Source of the DNA: Snodgrassella sp945267035
GTDB taxonomy: Bacteria; Pseudomonadota; Gammaproteobacteria; Burkholderiales; Neisseriaceae
DNA: 64,000 nt
Direction of reading: 5' to 3'
Assembly: GCF_026535915.1 (NCBI RefSeq)
Contig: NZ_JAFNPF010000004.1
Coordinates: 1-64,000, forward strand
Shown: positions 1-9,128 of the stretch, piece by piece
Position numbering within the stretch: the stretch's first letter is position 1
Layout: each line of letters opens with the position of its first letter
The notes under the pieces: model-generated
Told to the model about the DNA's origin: nothing
What the model saw: only the letters and a program-made list of their open reading frames with translations
Database searches by the model: none
Program-made: the position numbers and the translations under genes

Positions 1-1154
1 GCGACAGTCACTAATGTGGCACTCATTTCTTCCTGCAATACCTTTTGGCCTTCTTTCAAATTATCAATATAGCTGTAATTACCATTTCCGGCATCAGCAA
101 TTTGCACCATCATCGCATCATTAAGATTACCCATACCAAAGCCCAGCGTCGATAAAGTTATTCCCTTATCTTTCTCAGCGCTCACCAGAGCTTTCAACTC
201 TTCAGTACTGTTTATGCCTACATTAAAATCGCCATCGGTAGCCAATAAAATGCGATTTATGCCATCTTTCACTTTGGCTCGTTCAGCCATTTTATAAGCC
301 AGCTTCAGCCCTTCTCCGCCGGCTGTACTGCCCCCAGCTTCAAGTTGATTAATTGCCGCCAAAATTTTAGCTTTATTGCTCCCTGAAGTTGGTTCCAAAG
401 CTACGCCTGCACTACCCGCATAAGTAACAATGGAGACCTTGTCCTGGGGACGCAACTGATCAACCAAATATTTTAATGATTTTTTCACTAAACCCAATCT
501 ATCTGGTCCATACATTGAACCAGAGGTATCGATCAAAAATACCAAATTTGCTGGCGGTGACTGATCATAATTCATTTGAGCAGCCTTAATATTGACTCGC
601 AACAAAACCTTGTTTGCATTCCAAGGACTGGGCGTCAGCTCATAGGTGGCGGCAAACGGAGAACCGGGCAAAGGCTTTAATTGTTCATTCGTGGCTGCCG
701 GAAAATAATTAATAAACTCTTCAACCCGCACTGCATCAGGATGTGGCATTCTATCTTGGGATAAATAGTTTCGAATATGGGCATAGCTGGCAGTGTCCAT
801 GTCCAGACTGAAGGTACTAACTGGCTCTGCCATAACTTGTTTTATCGGATTATCTGAATAGTTTTTATACTTTGACGTATCGATATTAGCATTACTATGT
901 TCCATTGCGATCATTGTACGACTAGGTGGTGCGCCGTCAGCCAAAAGTATTAGCCCTTTGGAATTTGCCAATTGACCATACATGACGATCTCACGTTTTT
1001 CATTTGGATCTTCATCACCCTTATTTTGCGATACATTTTGCGCTTCAATCTTAGCATCACGACCAGAGGGCGCAGAGTTACAGGCACTGAGTATGCCCGT
1101 AATTAGCAAAACCAACATAGAATATCTGCTCAAACAGGCTTTTGTTTTAATCAT
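1..1154 (-). CDS. VWA-domain (YfbK-like) lipoprotein, 3' end outside window
   Basis: The minus-strand frame is open from an ATG at 1154 to the left edge, so the C-terminus is missing. Residues 1-25 form a lipoprotein signal peptide ending in the lipobox LSAC (Cys25), which predicts a lipid-anchored envelope protein. After a 40-residue linker comes the N-terminal YfbK-type segment (FSLDMDTASYAHIRNYL), then a von Willebrand factor A domain with a MIDAS motif (FLIDTSGSM) and a downstream ATDGDFNVG block. Proteins of this family are secreted VWA proteins of unclear function; metal-dependent ligand binding is inferred from the intact DxSxS motif. A broken copy of the same gene lies immediately upstream (1586-2337), and residues 1-67 are nearly the same as those of the lipoprotein encoded at 2460-3161. 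Confidence 0.88.
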   Translation of the reverse strand, partial: MIKTKACLSRYSMLVLLITGILSACNSAPSGRDAKIEAQNVSQNKGDEDPNEKREIVMYGQLANSKGLILLADGAPPSRTMIAMEHSNANIDTSKYKNYSDNPIKQVMAEPVSTFSLDMDTASYAHIRNYLSQDRMPHPDAVRVEEFINYFPAATNEQLKPLPGSPFAATYELTPSPWNANKVLLRVNIKAAQMNYDQSPPANLVFLIDTSGSMYGPDRLGLVKKSLKYLVDQLRPQDKVSIVTYAGSAGVALEPTSGSNKAKILAAINQLEAGGSTAGGEGLKLAYKMAERAKVKDGINRILLATDGDFNVGINSTEELKALVSAEKDKGITLSTLGFGMGNLNDAMMVQIADAGNGNYSYIDNLKEGQKVLQEEMSATLVTV

Positions 1155-1585
1155 GTTCTCAATCCTCACATTTCTTCTATCGTTTGCAAATTATAAACTA
1201 GATTTAACATAGATTGATAACACAAGCTATTGAAGAGGATGGTTTTTACGTAATTTTGATAATCTAGAGTAAATAGATATGATGCTGATGATTTATTGCG
1301 GTTGAACAAACTTAATTCTTATCCATGACTGAAAAACGATTCATTCAGTTTCGAAGATAGCTATTTTTAGATAACCAACACAACGTTACCTCGAAAATTT
1401 TTTCAACGATTTAAATAGGATAGCAAGATTTTTGGCACTGGCTGTGAGGTAAAAGCATATTGATGTTTCATCTGCAAACTCATTTGGTCAAGCCATCCTT
1501 CACTAAAGTGGTCAGCACAATAAAAGGTATTTTTTTGAACTTGAATAAGATTAAAAATTATTCCAGTAATTAATAATCAGTTGTA
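328..1585. repeat. Tandem duplication, unit A
   Basis: This segment covers the 5' two-thirds of the VWA gene plus about 430 bases upstream of it. It aligns with 1586-3600. The copies meet at a shared TGTA (324-327, 1582-1585, 3597-3600), which looks like a short-homology duplication junction. The non-coding part (1155-1585) matches 3162-3600 along its whole length with scattered substitutions and small indels. Confidence 0.8.
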
Positions 1586-2337
1586 CTACCCCCAGCTTCA
1601 AATTGATTAATTGCCGCCAGAATTTTAGCTTTATTGCTCCCTGATGTTGGTTCCACAGCTACGCCCGCACTACCCGCATAAGTAACAATGGAGACCTTGT
1701 CCTGTGGACACAACTGATCAACCAAAAATTTTAATGATTTTTTTGACTCATCCCAATCCATCCAACCCCTTTATTGAACTGGAGGTATCGGTCAAAAATA
1801 CCAAATTTGCTGGCGGTAGCTGATCATAATTCATTTGAGCAGCCTTAATATTGACTCGCAACAAAACCTTGTTTACATTCCATGAACTGGGTGTGAGCTC
1901 ATAGGTGGCGATAAATGGAGATCGGGCAAAGGCTTTAATTGTTTATTCGTGGCTGCCGGAAAATAATTGATAAACTCTTCAACCCGTACTGCATCAGGAT
2001 GTTGCATTTTATCTTGGGATAAATAGTTTCGAATATGGGCATAGCTGGCAGTGTCCATGTCCAGACTGAAGGTACTGACTGGCTCTGCCATAACTTGTTT
2101 TATCGGATTATCTGAATAGTTTTTATACTTTGACGTATCGATATTAGCATTACAACAGCTATTATCCAATCCGATCATTGAATGTCTATATAGTGAGTCG
2201 CCAACTAATGGAATAACTGCCTTAATTAATTTTTCATCTTTAATTAAGCATTTGCCTTTACTGTCTACACATATATTTTGCTTTCTTCTAATGATATATA
2301 TCGCATCTTCGGCATTTTTCCAACTTTTTTCTGGCAT
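1586..2337 (-). pseudogene. Broken copy of the VWA-domain lipoprotein gene
   Basis: Two reading-frame pieces match the VWA protein at 1-1154. The frame at 1873-2337 (154 codons) carries the NANIDTSKYKNYSDNP and FSLDMDTASYAHIRNYL segments and then shifts frame after the proline-rich KPLP. The frame at 1570-1761 carries the segment after the MIDAS (DQLCPQDKVSIVTYAGSAG). Between them the MIDAS itself reads TDTSSSI followed within a few codons by TGA. The first 60 or so codons of the 1873-2337 frame have no counterpart in the intact gene. No signal peptide remains, so a functional secreted protein is unlikely. Confidence 0.8.
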
Positions 2338-2459
2338 TCTTAGCGGTTTCTCCGATAACTCATCATTGGTTAACTCTTGAACTTCTCGCTAGATTTAATG
2401 CAACCTTCTTTTAATGATAAAGACAGGATAGAAAAGTAATTTAATTATGTTTATTACTT

Positions 2460-3161
2460 TTATAACTTACTCTTTTTTAATCTATATCGTTTCTTGTGAT
2501 AGTAAAAGTCCAAATAAGGAGATTTCCACAAATATTTTTTTCCATCAAAATATATTTTTCCAAAATCCTTGGTTTTTTCTAGAACAGCACTTTCAATACC
2601 ATCTAAATATTTCAAATAAGTTAAAGACAGAATATTACTATTAATTACTTTACCTTTTAATAAATATTTCTCATACATCTGATATCCAGCTATTTCATAA
2701 ATGATAGAATCTTTTGAAATACTTAAAGATATACTTTGGTTTTCTCTCCAATCTTTCGATTCTTTAGTTATTACATGATATACTCCATGCCACTTTTTGG
2801 GGATGATTGTACTTTTATTATATTTTTGCTTAATTTCATGGGTATATTCTTCGGGCCCATTTTCTCTTAAATAATATATGGGAGGGGAACTGTCATTAGT
2901 AACCGTTGTTGATGGTAATTTACTCAATTTACCCATATCATTTAAACCATCAGCTGGTTTCCCTTTGGAATTTGCCTTTTGACCATAAATGACGATCTCA
3001 CGTATTTCATTTGGACCTTCATCACCCTTATTTTGCGTTACATTTTGCGCTTCAATCTTAGCATCACGACCAGAGGGCACAGAGTTACAGGCACTGAGTA
3101 TGCCAGTAATTAACAAAACCAACATAGAATATCTGCTCAAACAGAATTTTAATTTAATCAT
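2460..3161 (-). CDS. Lipoprotein of unknown function sharing its leader with the VWA protein
   Basis: This is a 233-residue protein whose first 25 residues are a lipoprotein signal peptide (lipobox LSAC, Cys25). Residues 1-67 match the neighbouring VWA lipoprotein at 59 of 67 positions. Beyond residue 67 the two are unrelated. The rest (about 165 residues) begins with a short Ser/Thr-rich linker and continues as a Lys/Tyr-rich domain with a WHGVYHV segment near residue 125, reminiscent of small beta-rich envelope lipoproteins, though no family was recognised. The ATG at 3161 was chosen because it opens the signal peptide and is at the same place as the VWA start. The C-terminal part is much more A+T-rich than the leader. 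Confidence 0.72.
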   Translation of the reverse strand: MIKLKFCLSRYSMLVLLITGILSACNSVPSGRDAKIEAQNVTQNKGDEGPNEIREIVIYGQKANSKGKPADGLNDMGKLSKLPSTTVTNDSSPPIYYLRENGPEEYTHEIKQKYNKSTIIPKKWHGVYHVITKESKDWRENQSISLSISKDSIIYEIAGYQMYEKYLLKGKVINSNILSLTYLKYLDGIESAVLEKTKDFGKIYFDGKKYLWKSPYLDFYYHKKRYRLKKSKL

Positions 3162-3615
3162 GATCGCAATCCTTAAATTTCTCCTTTTGTGTGCAAATTA
3201 TAAACTAGATTTAACATAAAAAGTAAACACAAACCATTGAATTGGATGGTTTTTAAGAAAATTTGATATTCTAGCGTAAACAAACAAGACGCTGTAGATT
3301 TATTGCGTTTGAACAAACTCAATTCTTATCCATAACTGAAAACGATTCAGTCATTTTTCCAAGGTAGGTATGCTTAGATAACCAACATAACTTTACCTCA
3401 AAAAATTTTTTTTCAAAGGTTTAAAAGAGGATAGCAAGATTTCTGGCACTGGCCGTGAGTTAAGATCATATTGATGTTTCAACAGCAAACTTCATTTGGT
3501 CAAGTCATCCTCCACTAAAATGGTCAGCTCAATAAAAGGTATTTTTCAGAACTTAAATAAGTTAAAAAATTGTTTCAGTACTTAATGATTATTAGTTGTA
3601 TGAATTGTGATTCAT

Positions 3616-3646
3616 TTGCAAACAGAGAAGTAAATTTGAATATAAT
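3616..3646 (+). promoter_or_regulatory. Candidate sigma-70 promoter for proC-yggT
   Basis: A TTGCAA box (3616-3621) and a perfect TATAAT (3641-3646) are separated by 19 bases, slightly longer than the 17-base optimum. They lie about 95 bases before the proC start, just after the end of the duplicated unit. Confidence 0.45.
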
Positions 3647-3740
3647 AGTCCACAGTCAATCAATAATCATTCAGTTTATTCAACCCATTAAAATCTGAGT
3701 AATCAATTTAAACAGTTGATGAACTATTAGAGGATATAAA

Positions 3741-4535
3741 ATGCGCGTCTTTTTTCTAGGTGGCGGCAACATGGCTACGGCAATCGTATCCGGAATGAGT
3801 CAAGCAGGTGGTTATGATATTGAAGTGATTGATCGTAATCAGAATAAACGTCAATATTTAATCGATACCTATCAGGTACGTGCCAATGAAGCGTTGCCTG
3901 AACTCAATGCTGATGATGTGTTGGTGCTAGCGGTTAAACCTCAGGATATGCAGGTGGCTACGGCCAATATTCGTATTAACGGAGCTTTAATATTAAGTTT
4001 AGCTGCGGGTCTGACTACATCTATTTTATCCAAATTTTTGCATGGTCACCAACGTATCATTCGGATTATGCCCAATACCCCGTGTCAGATTGGCTTAGGT
4101 ATTTCCGGCTTATTTGCCCCGGCAACTGTGGACGGTAAAGATAAAGCCATCGCTGAAAAAATCATGCTTACCAGTGGATCGGTAGTATGGCTGGATGAAG
4201 AAAGTGGTATTAATCGCATTGCCGGCATCAGCGGCAGTGGTCCAGCTTATGTATTTTATTTTCTAAATGCTTTACAGCAAGCAGCCATCCAACAGGGATT
4301 CAGTGCCCAAGAGGCACATCAACTCAGCCTGGGTACCTTTAAAGGAGCCGTGGCTTTGGCGGAAAAATCTGGTCTTGAATTCAATCAGTTGCAGAAAAAT
4401 GTGACTTCTAAGGGAGGAACGACTTTTGCCGCAACATCTGTTTTTGATCAGCATAAGCTGACTGATGTGGTGATGGATGGTGTACAGGCCAGTATTGTGC
4501 GCGCAGAAGAAATGCAACAACAGCTCACGCCTTAA
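3741..4535 (+). CDS. proC: Pyrroline-5-carboxylate reductase
   Basis: ProC catalyses the last step of proline synthesis, the NAD(P)H-dependent reduction of 1-pyrroline-5-carboxylate to proline, in the cytoplasm. The 264-residue protein has the N-terminal dinucleotide-binding GGGNMATA motif (about residues 7-14), the RIMPNTPCQIG segment, SGSGPAYVF, and the family signature around TSKGGTTFAA near residue 225. Length matches the family (about 270). A good ribosome-binding site (AGAGGA) precedes the ATG. The YggT gene starts 8 bases after its stop, an arrangement common next to proC in proteobacteria. Confidence 0.96.
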   Translation: MRVFFLGGGNMATAIVSGMSQAGGYDIEVIDRNQNKRQYLIDTYQVRANEALPELNADDVLVLAVKPQDMQVATANIRINGALILSLAAGLTTSILSKFLHGHQRIIRIMPNTPCQIGLGISGLFAPATVDGKDKAIAEKIMLTSGSVVWLDEESGINRIAGISGSGPAYVFYFLNALQQAAIQQGFSAQEAHQLSLGTFKGAVALAEKSGLEFNQLQKNVTSKGGTTFAATSVFDQHKLTDVVMDGVQASIVRAEEMQQQLTP

Positions 4536-4543
4536 GGAATATT

Positions 4544-5107
4544 GTGCTTAGTAAACTCATTTTTTTATGTGCCGATGCTGTGGCCATTCTATGCTGGGGA
4601 CGCTTGCTGCTGCAATGGGGTAAGCTACCCTTTCTACACCCTTTGGCGCAGTTTTGTCTCAAAGGAACAGACTGGTTGGTTCGTCCATTGCGTAAAATCG
4701 TCCCGCCGATTGGCCACTGGGACACTGCTTGTATCCTGGCAGTATTCATCGTATATTATCTGGCCACTATATTAAATCTGCTCAATGATCTTTCCCAGCT
4801 ACAATTAAATGTGCGTATGCTGGCAGCCAATATTCTCATCAGTCTAATCTTGGCTTTAAAAGCATTGTGTTACGCACTATTTCTCGGTTTATTTGTACGC
4901 ATATTTTTAAGTTTTACCCAGACTTATTCACCTTTATTAGCCACATTACAGCGCATTTATCAACCGCTAACCCGTCCATTTAGTTTTTTACGGCTAGGTC
5001 AATATGACTTTTCAGCCACAATTTTGTTGCTGTTTGTCTATCTGACTATAGAGTGGTTTGTCCCGTATGCCATGAATCAAATTACCCTGTGGTTACTGAT
5101 CAGTTGA
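4544..5107 (+). CDS. YggT-family integral membrane protein
   Basis: This is a 187-residue protein with two YGGT repeats, each with a pair of hydrophobic helices (roughly residues 3-25 and 55-80, then 95-125 and 150-185). YggT proteins are linked to osmotic/ion tolerance in E. coli and to cell-shape or division roles elsewhere; the molecular function is not settled. The start is a GTG at 4544, eight bases after the proC stop, with AAGGA upstream; no ATG fits better. Co-transcription with proC is very likely. Confidence 0.88.
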   Translation: MLSKLIFLCADAVAILCWGRLLLQWGKLPFLHPLAQFCLKGTDWLVRPLRKIVPPIGHWDTACILAVFIVYYLATILNLLNDLSQLQLNVRMLAANILISLILALKALCYALFLGLFVRIFLSFTQTYSPLLATLQRIYQPLTRPFSFLRLGQYDFSATILLLFVYLTIEWFVPYAMNQITLWLLIS

Positions 5108-5147
5108 ATCTATTCAGTATAAATTTACTAAACAAAATAAAAAAACA

Positions 5148-5156
5148 TGCTATGAT
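5148..5156 (+). promoter_or_regulatory. Candidate extended -10 promoter for dksA
   Basis: TGCTATGAT (5148-5156) fits an extended -10 element (TGnTATGAT) in the yggT-dksA gap. No good -35 box is seen, as expected of an extended -10 promoter. It implies a leader of about 100 bases before dksA. Confidence 0.35.
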
Positions 5157-5265
5157 GCCCGAACTTTTTTAATAGCCAGATGGCGATTTTTTGAAATTTT
5201 ACTTTGTAAAGGCTGTCTATTTAGGCTAATTGCTTAATCAAGCTACGTAAAAGGAATACCAAACA

Positions 5266-5682
5266 ATGGCAAAACTCACTGAAAAAGATATTCTGGCCTG
5301 GAACGGCCCTGAAGAAGAGTACATGAATGAAGATCATCAGGCTTTCTTTCGTGACTTGCTGTTGAAACTTCAGGATGAGTTGATTCACAACGCTAACAAT
5401 ACAGCGGGCCACTTGCAGGAGCAATCTACCACACCAGATCCTGCTGACCGGGCCACGTTAGAAGAGGAATATGCTCTGGAGCTGCGCACTCGTGACCGTG
5501 AGCGCAAATTATTAAGTAAAATTCAGGCTTCATTGCGGCAAATTGATGAAGGCGACTATGGCTTTTGTAAGGACACCGGTGAGCCAATCGGTTTGAAACG
5601 GTTGTTAGCACGTCCAACCGCTACTTTATCAGTTGAAGCTCAGGAGCGGCGAGAACGTATCAAGAAACAATATGTTGATTGA
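5266..5682 (+). CDS. dksA: RNA polymerase-binding transcription factor DksA, cysteine-poor
   Basis: DksA enters the RNA polymerase secondary channel and, with ppGpp, redirects transcription during the stringent response. The 138-residue protein has the long coiled-coil with the tip motif DPADRA (Asp58, Asp61, Ala63), matching the DxxDxA tip required for activity. The C-terminal zinc-finger fold keeps the surrounding residues (GDYGFC...ARPTATL) but only one of four cysteines: Cys101, then Thr104, Ser122 and Ala125. It therefore probably does not bind zinc, like the cysteine-poor DksA paralogues described in Pseudomonas (DksA2). The start has an adequate upstream AAAGGA. A strong terminator follows. 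Confidence 0.95.
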   Translation: MAKLTEKDILAWNGPEEEYMNEDHQAFFRDLLLKLQDELIHNANNTAGHLQEQSTTPDPADRATLEEEYALELRTRDRERKLLSKIQASLRQIDEGDYGFCKDTGEPIGLKRLLARPTATLSVEAQERRERIKKQYVD

Positions 5683-5702
5683 TAGTTAAATTGGCAATTT
5701 CG

Positions 5703-5733
5703 AAGCGCTTTGACTGACAAAAGCGCTTTTTTT
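5703..5733 (+). terminator. Rho-independent terminator after dksA
   Basis: A 9-bp perfect stem (AAGCGCTTT / AAAGCGCTT, 5703-5711 and 5720-5728) is followed directly by a run of T. It begins 20 bases after the dksA stop. Confidence 0.9.
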
Positions 5734-5919
5734 GTGTTTGGATGAGCGGGTTTGGCTGAATTAAACCATTAAGCTCGTTTTGAGCTGTTAAAAATGACGT
5801 TGCTACTAAAATATAAGATAGGGGAAAAATCAGTGCAGATTCTTCCCCTGCTATGACTGCTGATCTATCCTACTTCAACCACACTTAGCCGAATGCAGTC
5901 AGTTTTGCGCCAATATTTT

Positions 5920-6252
5920 TCAGTGGTTATGCTGTCGCAACCATTGCTGCATGAATTTGATTTCTTGCTGCTGTGCTGAAATAATATTTTGTGCTAGTTT
6001 TTTTAACTTGGGATCTTTACCGTATTTTAGTTCAATTCTAGCCATCTCTATGGCACCTTGATGATGAGCTATCATTCCTTTAACGAAAGAAACATCGGCA
6101 TCCTTAATTTTCGCAGCATCCATCATCGGCTGATGCATTTTATCCATCGCTCGCATATATTCTTGATTCATTTGATTATTATCCTGCGCAGCAACATTTA
6201 AACTTACGCACAAACCCAGCGCAGCAACACTAGCAAGCATCATTTTTTTCAT
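5920..6252 (-). CDS. Secreted DUF305-family protein
   Basis: This is a 110-residue protein with a Sec signal peptide (residues 1-22, cleavage after AAA/AQ) and a small helical DUF305 domain rich in Met and His: MHQPMM (His40), GMIAHHQGAIEMA (Met60, His63, His64, Met70). DUF305 proteins are often encoded with copper-handling genes, and the Met/His pattern suggests periplasmic metal binding, but no copper gene is adjacent here. The ATG at 6252 opens the signal peptide and has AGGAA eight bases upstream. It is monocistronic and convergent with dksA. Confidence 0.87.
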   Translation of the reverse strand: MKKMMLASVAALGLCVSLNVAAQDNNQMNQEYMRAMDKMHQPMMDAAKIKDADVSFVKGMIAHHQGAIEMARIELKYGKDPKLKKLAQNIISAQQQEIKFMQQWLRQHNH

Positions 6253-7941
6253 TGCTAAATTCCTGTTGTAGAAGAAGGGGTATTTTATCTCGTTTAATTC
6301 GCCAGAACATCAATCAGCCTTAAATTTACAAATCTAAGCGATTGTTCTTTTTTAATTTATTCACATGAATCACTCGTGTAGGAAAATTTCTCCGCAAGGA
6401 AATTGAACGGATAGCTCAGCGAGAATCAATTAATGGTGATCATGACAACAGATAATTGGATAATAATGTCTCTATTCCTAGTTGGTATCTAGATACTTTT
6501 TGACAGTATGAAGTTTGTTATGCCGTAAACCCCTTTACCGATATTTAGGTACACATTTTATTTAGCGCATTATTTAATTATTTCTGGATGTTACGTATTA
6601 TAGAATCAATATAATCTTAGTGATTTATAAGTATTATTCGAATCGATCACGGATTAATATTTATCCTTAAGTTCCCTGCCATTTTTTAGATCAGTGATGG
6701 AATATATTCTGAATTAAAACGATATATTAAAGGGTCATTTTAATTATTTTGCGAGTGATTTCGCCCGAAAATTTTATGATTTTTACCCCAGCTACTATTG
6801 AAGGTATCAACAGTCAACGCATCATCTACCTATTCTCTGACTGAAAAAATTTTATGAATAAGATGGTGAGTTACAATCTAATCGCGATCTAGTCAAAATA
6901 CCTGTTCATCATGTTTAGTGACCAATCATTGCTGTTTTTTTGACAGTCGAATGCATTGCGATAAGGTATTGTACTTGCCGATTACTTTCAGTGTCTGTGG
7001 CAGTGAATAGCACCATCTGATTAAGCTTTTGTTCATTCATCATTCTATAATGCAACCCTTTGATTGATGATGTTGGTGCTCAGTAACTCAACGTGAAAAC
7101 TTTTTCATCATGGTTACCGCATTCTAGTTTTGGCGGATACGCTTTAATTAACTGATAGGTGAATAACTGGAGAACGAGCATGATGGGATTAGGGGTGCAG
7201 CCAATTAAAATTTCACCTTCATTCTTTATGTGTAGTTAAACACCCACTGAAATATAGTCTGTTTGAAAGTTTAAATGCAGTTGATCACGGCTTTTCCTAA
7301 CAATACAAATCAGCTGAGCTGTGTTTCGCTTGTTTAATCTAATCGCTATTTATCTCGCCAAAATGAATACACCCTTTTTTGCACTGAGCTAAAATTAAGA
7401 CTTCATGCAAATATTTTTCCATTAATCATGCTAAACATCAGATAGCTATTCCGCAGATTATTCGGTGCATCCAGCAGCCAACCAATGAATATCAGCCCTG
7501 TTTGCAGAACATATGAAACCAAGATTGATTAGCAAATTCACTTAGATTAGATAGGTAAGTGGATGATTTTGAACCTGACCAGCCATCAGCACGTCAGGTT
7601 AAGTAACCACAGTTTGAGTGAATGTGGCGAAATATAAAACGTTATGCCTGTTCAAGCAGCTTAATTGGTCAATGAGTACATCATCACCTCGTCACACACA
7701 CTGGCATTTATAGACTAGCTTGATTTTTTAGAAATTGATGAGCCACCAAAGCAGCTGTCAACTTTAAAAAAATTATTGAAGAGTAATTTTTCTGCAGAAG
7801 AATCGCTGGGGCAGCCATTGGAATTTTGTAAAATTTCTTGGCGCTTACCTCAGCACAAAATATATTGAAGCTGCATCATTGTTCTATTAATCCCTTTTCT
7901 TGGCGAAGTATTTCTTTTTCATTCATTTTTATCCAAATATT
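6253..7941. other. 1.7 kb with no recognisable gene
   Basis: No open frame of useful length, RNA gene or repeat was found on either strand. Stops are dense in all frames, and base composition resembles that of the other long gaps at 12240-13606 and 62374-63406. It may be decayed coding DNA, but no parent family was recognised. Confidence 0.5.
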
Positions 7942-8799
7942 TCAAAATATACCCTCGTCAGCCCACTTTTCCCAAAATTTATAATCGTGTTCTAATTCCT
8001 GCTCTGTTTCATAAAAATAAATACTTTTGTATCTTTCCTTGAATTCTTCCAGCTTTTCTTTATCTTTCATTAAATAATAAAATTTGTAAATACTTCCATA
8101 TTCATTGATAAGTTCCAGAGGATTTGGGTTTTTACTACTTGAGGTATCAAACCGGATATATTCTTCACATACTTCGATAGCCCTTTCATATTTACCTTGT
8201 CTTGCTAATGCTTCTTTTAGTCGTGAATAAACAAAGGCATACCAATCTAATATAATGCTAAGCTTTTTCTCCATAGAGTAAGTATCTTTATCTGGATCTC
8301 TGTGAGCGATCATATATTCACAATTTTTTTCCATCTCCAGATCATTTTGTAGATGTTTATCATATAATCGGATTAAATTCATTCTTGCATTAAGAAAATC
8401 AGGATCAACGTTTAGGGCTTTTTTTAAATAAGATTCTGCTTCTTCATAATATAATCGGGTTAAACTCATTCTTGCATTATGAAAATCAGGATCTGTATTT
8501 TGAGCTTTTTTTAAATAAGATTCTATTTCTTCATATTTGGCATTTTTTACACAAATTAATCCTAACAATTCCAATGCTTCTTTTGAGTTGGGTTCTGCTT
8601 CGATAATTTCTTTAGCATAATATTCCCCTGAATCTTCACTTCCTGCTTCAAAATACGCAGATGCTAATAAATATTTATATTGAAAATTATTCGGATACTC
8701 ATCTACTATCTGATGAAGATTTCCAAGAACTTTATCAAATAGACCTTTTTCTCTATGTTCTTTAGCTTCTACTAAAAGTTTTTTTATATTTTTATCCAT
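7942..8799 (-). CDS. Tetratricopeptide-repeat protein
   Basis: This is a 285-residue protein of helical TPR-like repeats through about residue 150 (for example residues 40-75 and 74-105) and another around 190-215 (LKEALARQGKYERAIEVCEEYI). The C-terminus (230-285) is charged and aromatic-rich. There is no signal peptide or membrane segment, so it is predicted cytoplasmic. TPRs mediate protein-protein contacts; the partner cannot be told from context, because it stands alone between two gene-poor stretches. Residues 89-117 and 118-146 are an almost exact duplication. The start at 8799 lacks a strong ribosome-binding site. Base composition is A+T-rich, as in the toxin region. Confidence 0.75.
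   Translation of the reverse strand: MDKNIKKLLVEAKEHREKGLFDKVLGNLHQIVDEYPNNFQYKYLLASAYFEAGSEDSGEYYAKEIIEAEPNSKEALELLGLICVKNAKYEEIESYLKKAQNTDPDFHNARMSLTRLYYEEAESYLKKALNVDPDFLNARMNLIRLYDKHLQNDLEMEKNCEYMIAHRDPDKDTYSMEKKLSIILDWYAFVYSRLKEALARQGKYERAIEVCEEYIRFDTSSSKNPNPLELINEYGSIYKFYYLMKDKEKLEEFKERYKSIYFYETEQELEHDYKFWEKWADEGIF
8362..8535 (-). repeat. In-frame tandem duplication of 87 bases within the TPR gene
   Basis: Codons 89-117 and 118-146 are adjacent 29-codon repeats, each containing ESYLKKA, DPDF and NARM blocks, differing at seven residues. Each is shorter than a standard 34-residue TPR because the helix-A start is trimmed. The high identity suggests a recent slip or recombination event. 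Confidence 0.85.
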
Positions 8800-9128
8800 A
8801 ACAAATCTAATTTTTCACCTAAGTTATTATTCCCAGATAGTCAACTTTTCTGATAGATTATTGCATTAATCACAATTTAATAAGCTCAAGCCGCCCGACC
8901 TGCCGGCTCATAGAGTGCAAATTAATTGTCCAACCAAATTATCTAAAAAACACAATATTCATCATAAAAAAAATCCAGTAGGTTATTGCAAGCTCACCAT
9001 TAGAAATTTGAGCGCGTAGGAATAAGCATGCATAAATGAATTTCATATATGCCATGCTTTAACGTGAGTACTGCGTAGTTTATATTTCTAGTTAACACAG
9101 AATTTGGTGTTTTTTTAAAAGTTGTAGC
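8800..9128. other. Intergenic gap, nothing recognised
   Basis: About 330 A+T-rich bases lie between the TPR gene and the small secreted protein gene. Short A-runs and no gene, hairpin with T-run or repeat were seen. Confidence 0.4.

Larger units (their letters stand above)
1586..3600. repeat. Tandem duplication, unit B, with an about 800-base divergent segment
   Basis: This is the second copy of unit A. It is longer because 2154-2960 (about 807 bases) replaces the 58 bases at 896-953 of unit A. The divergent segment encodes most of the lipoprotein at 2460-3161 and the novel first 60 codons of the broken reading frame ending at 2337. Many point differences and frameshifts separate the units, so the duplication is not recent. 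Confidence 0.78.
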
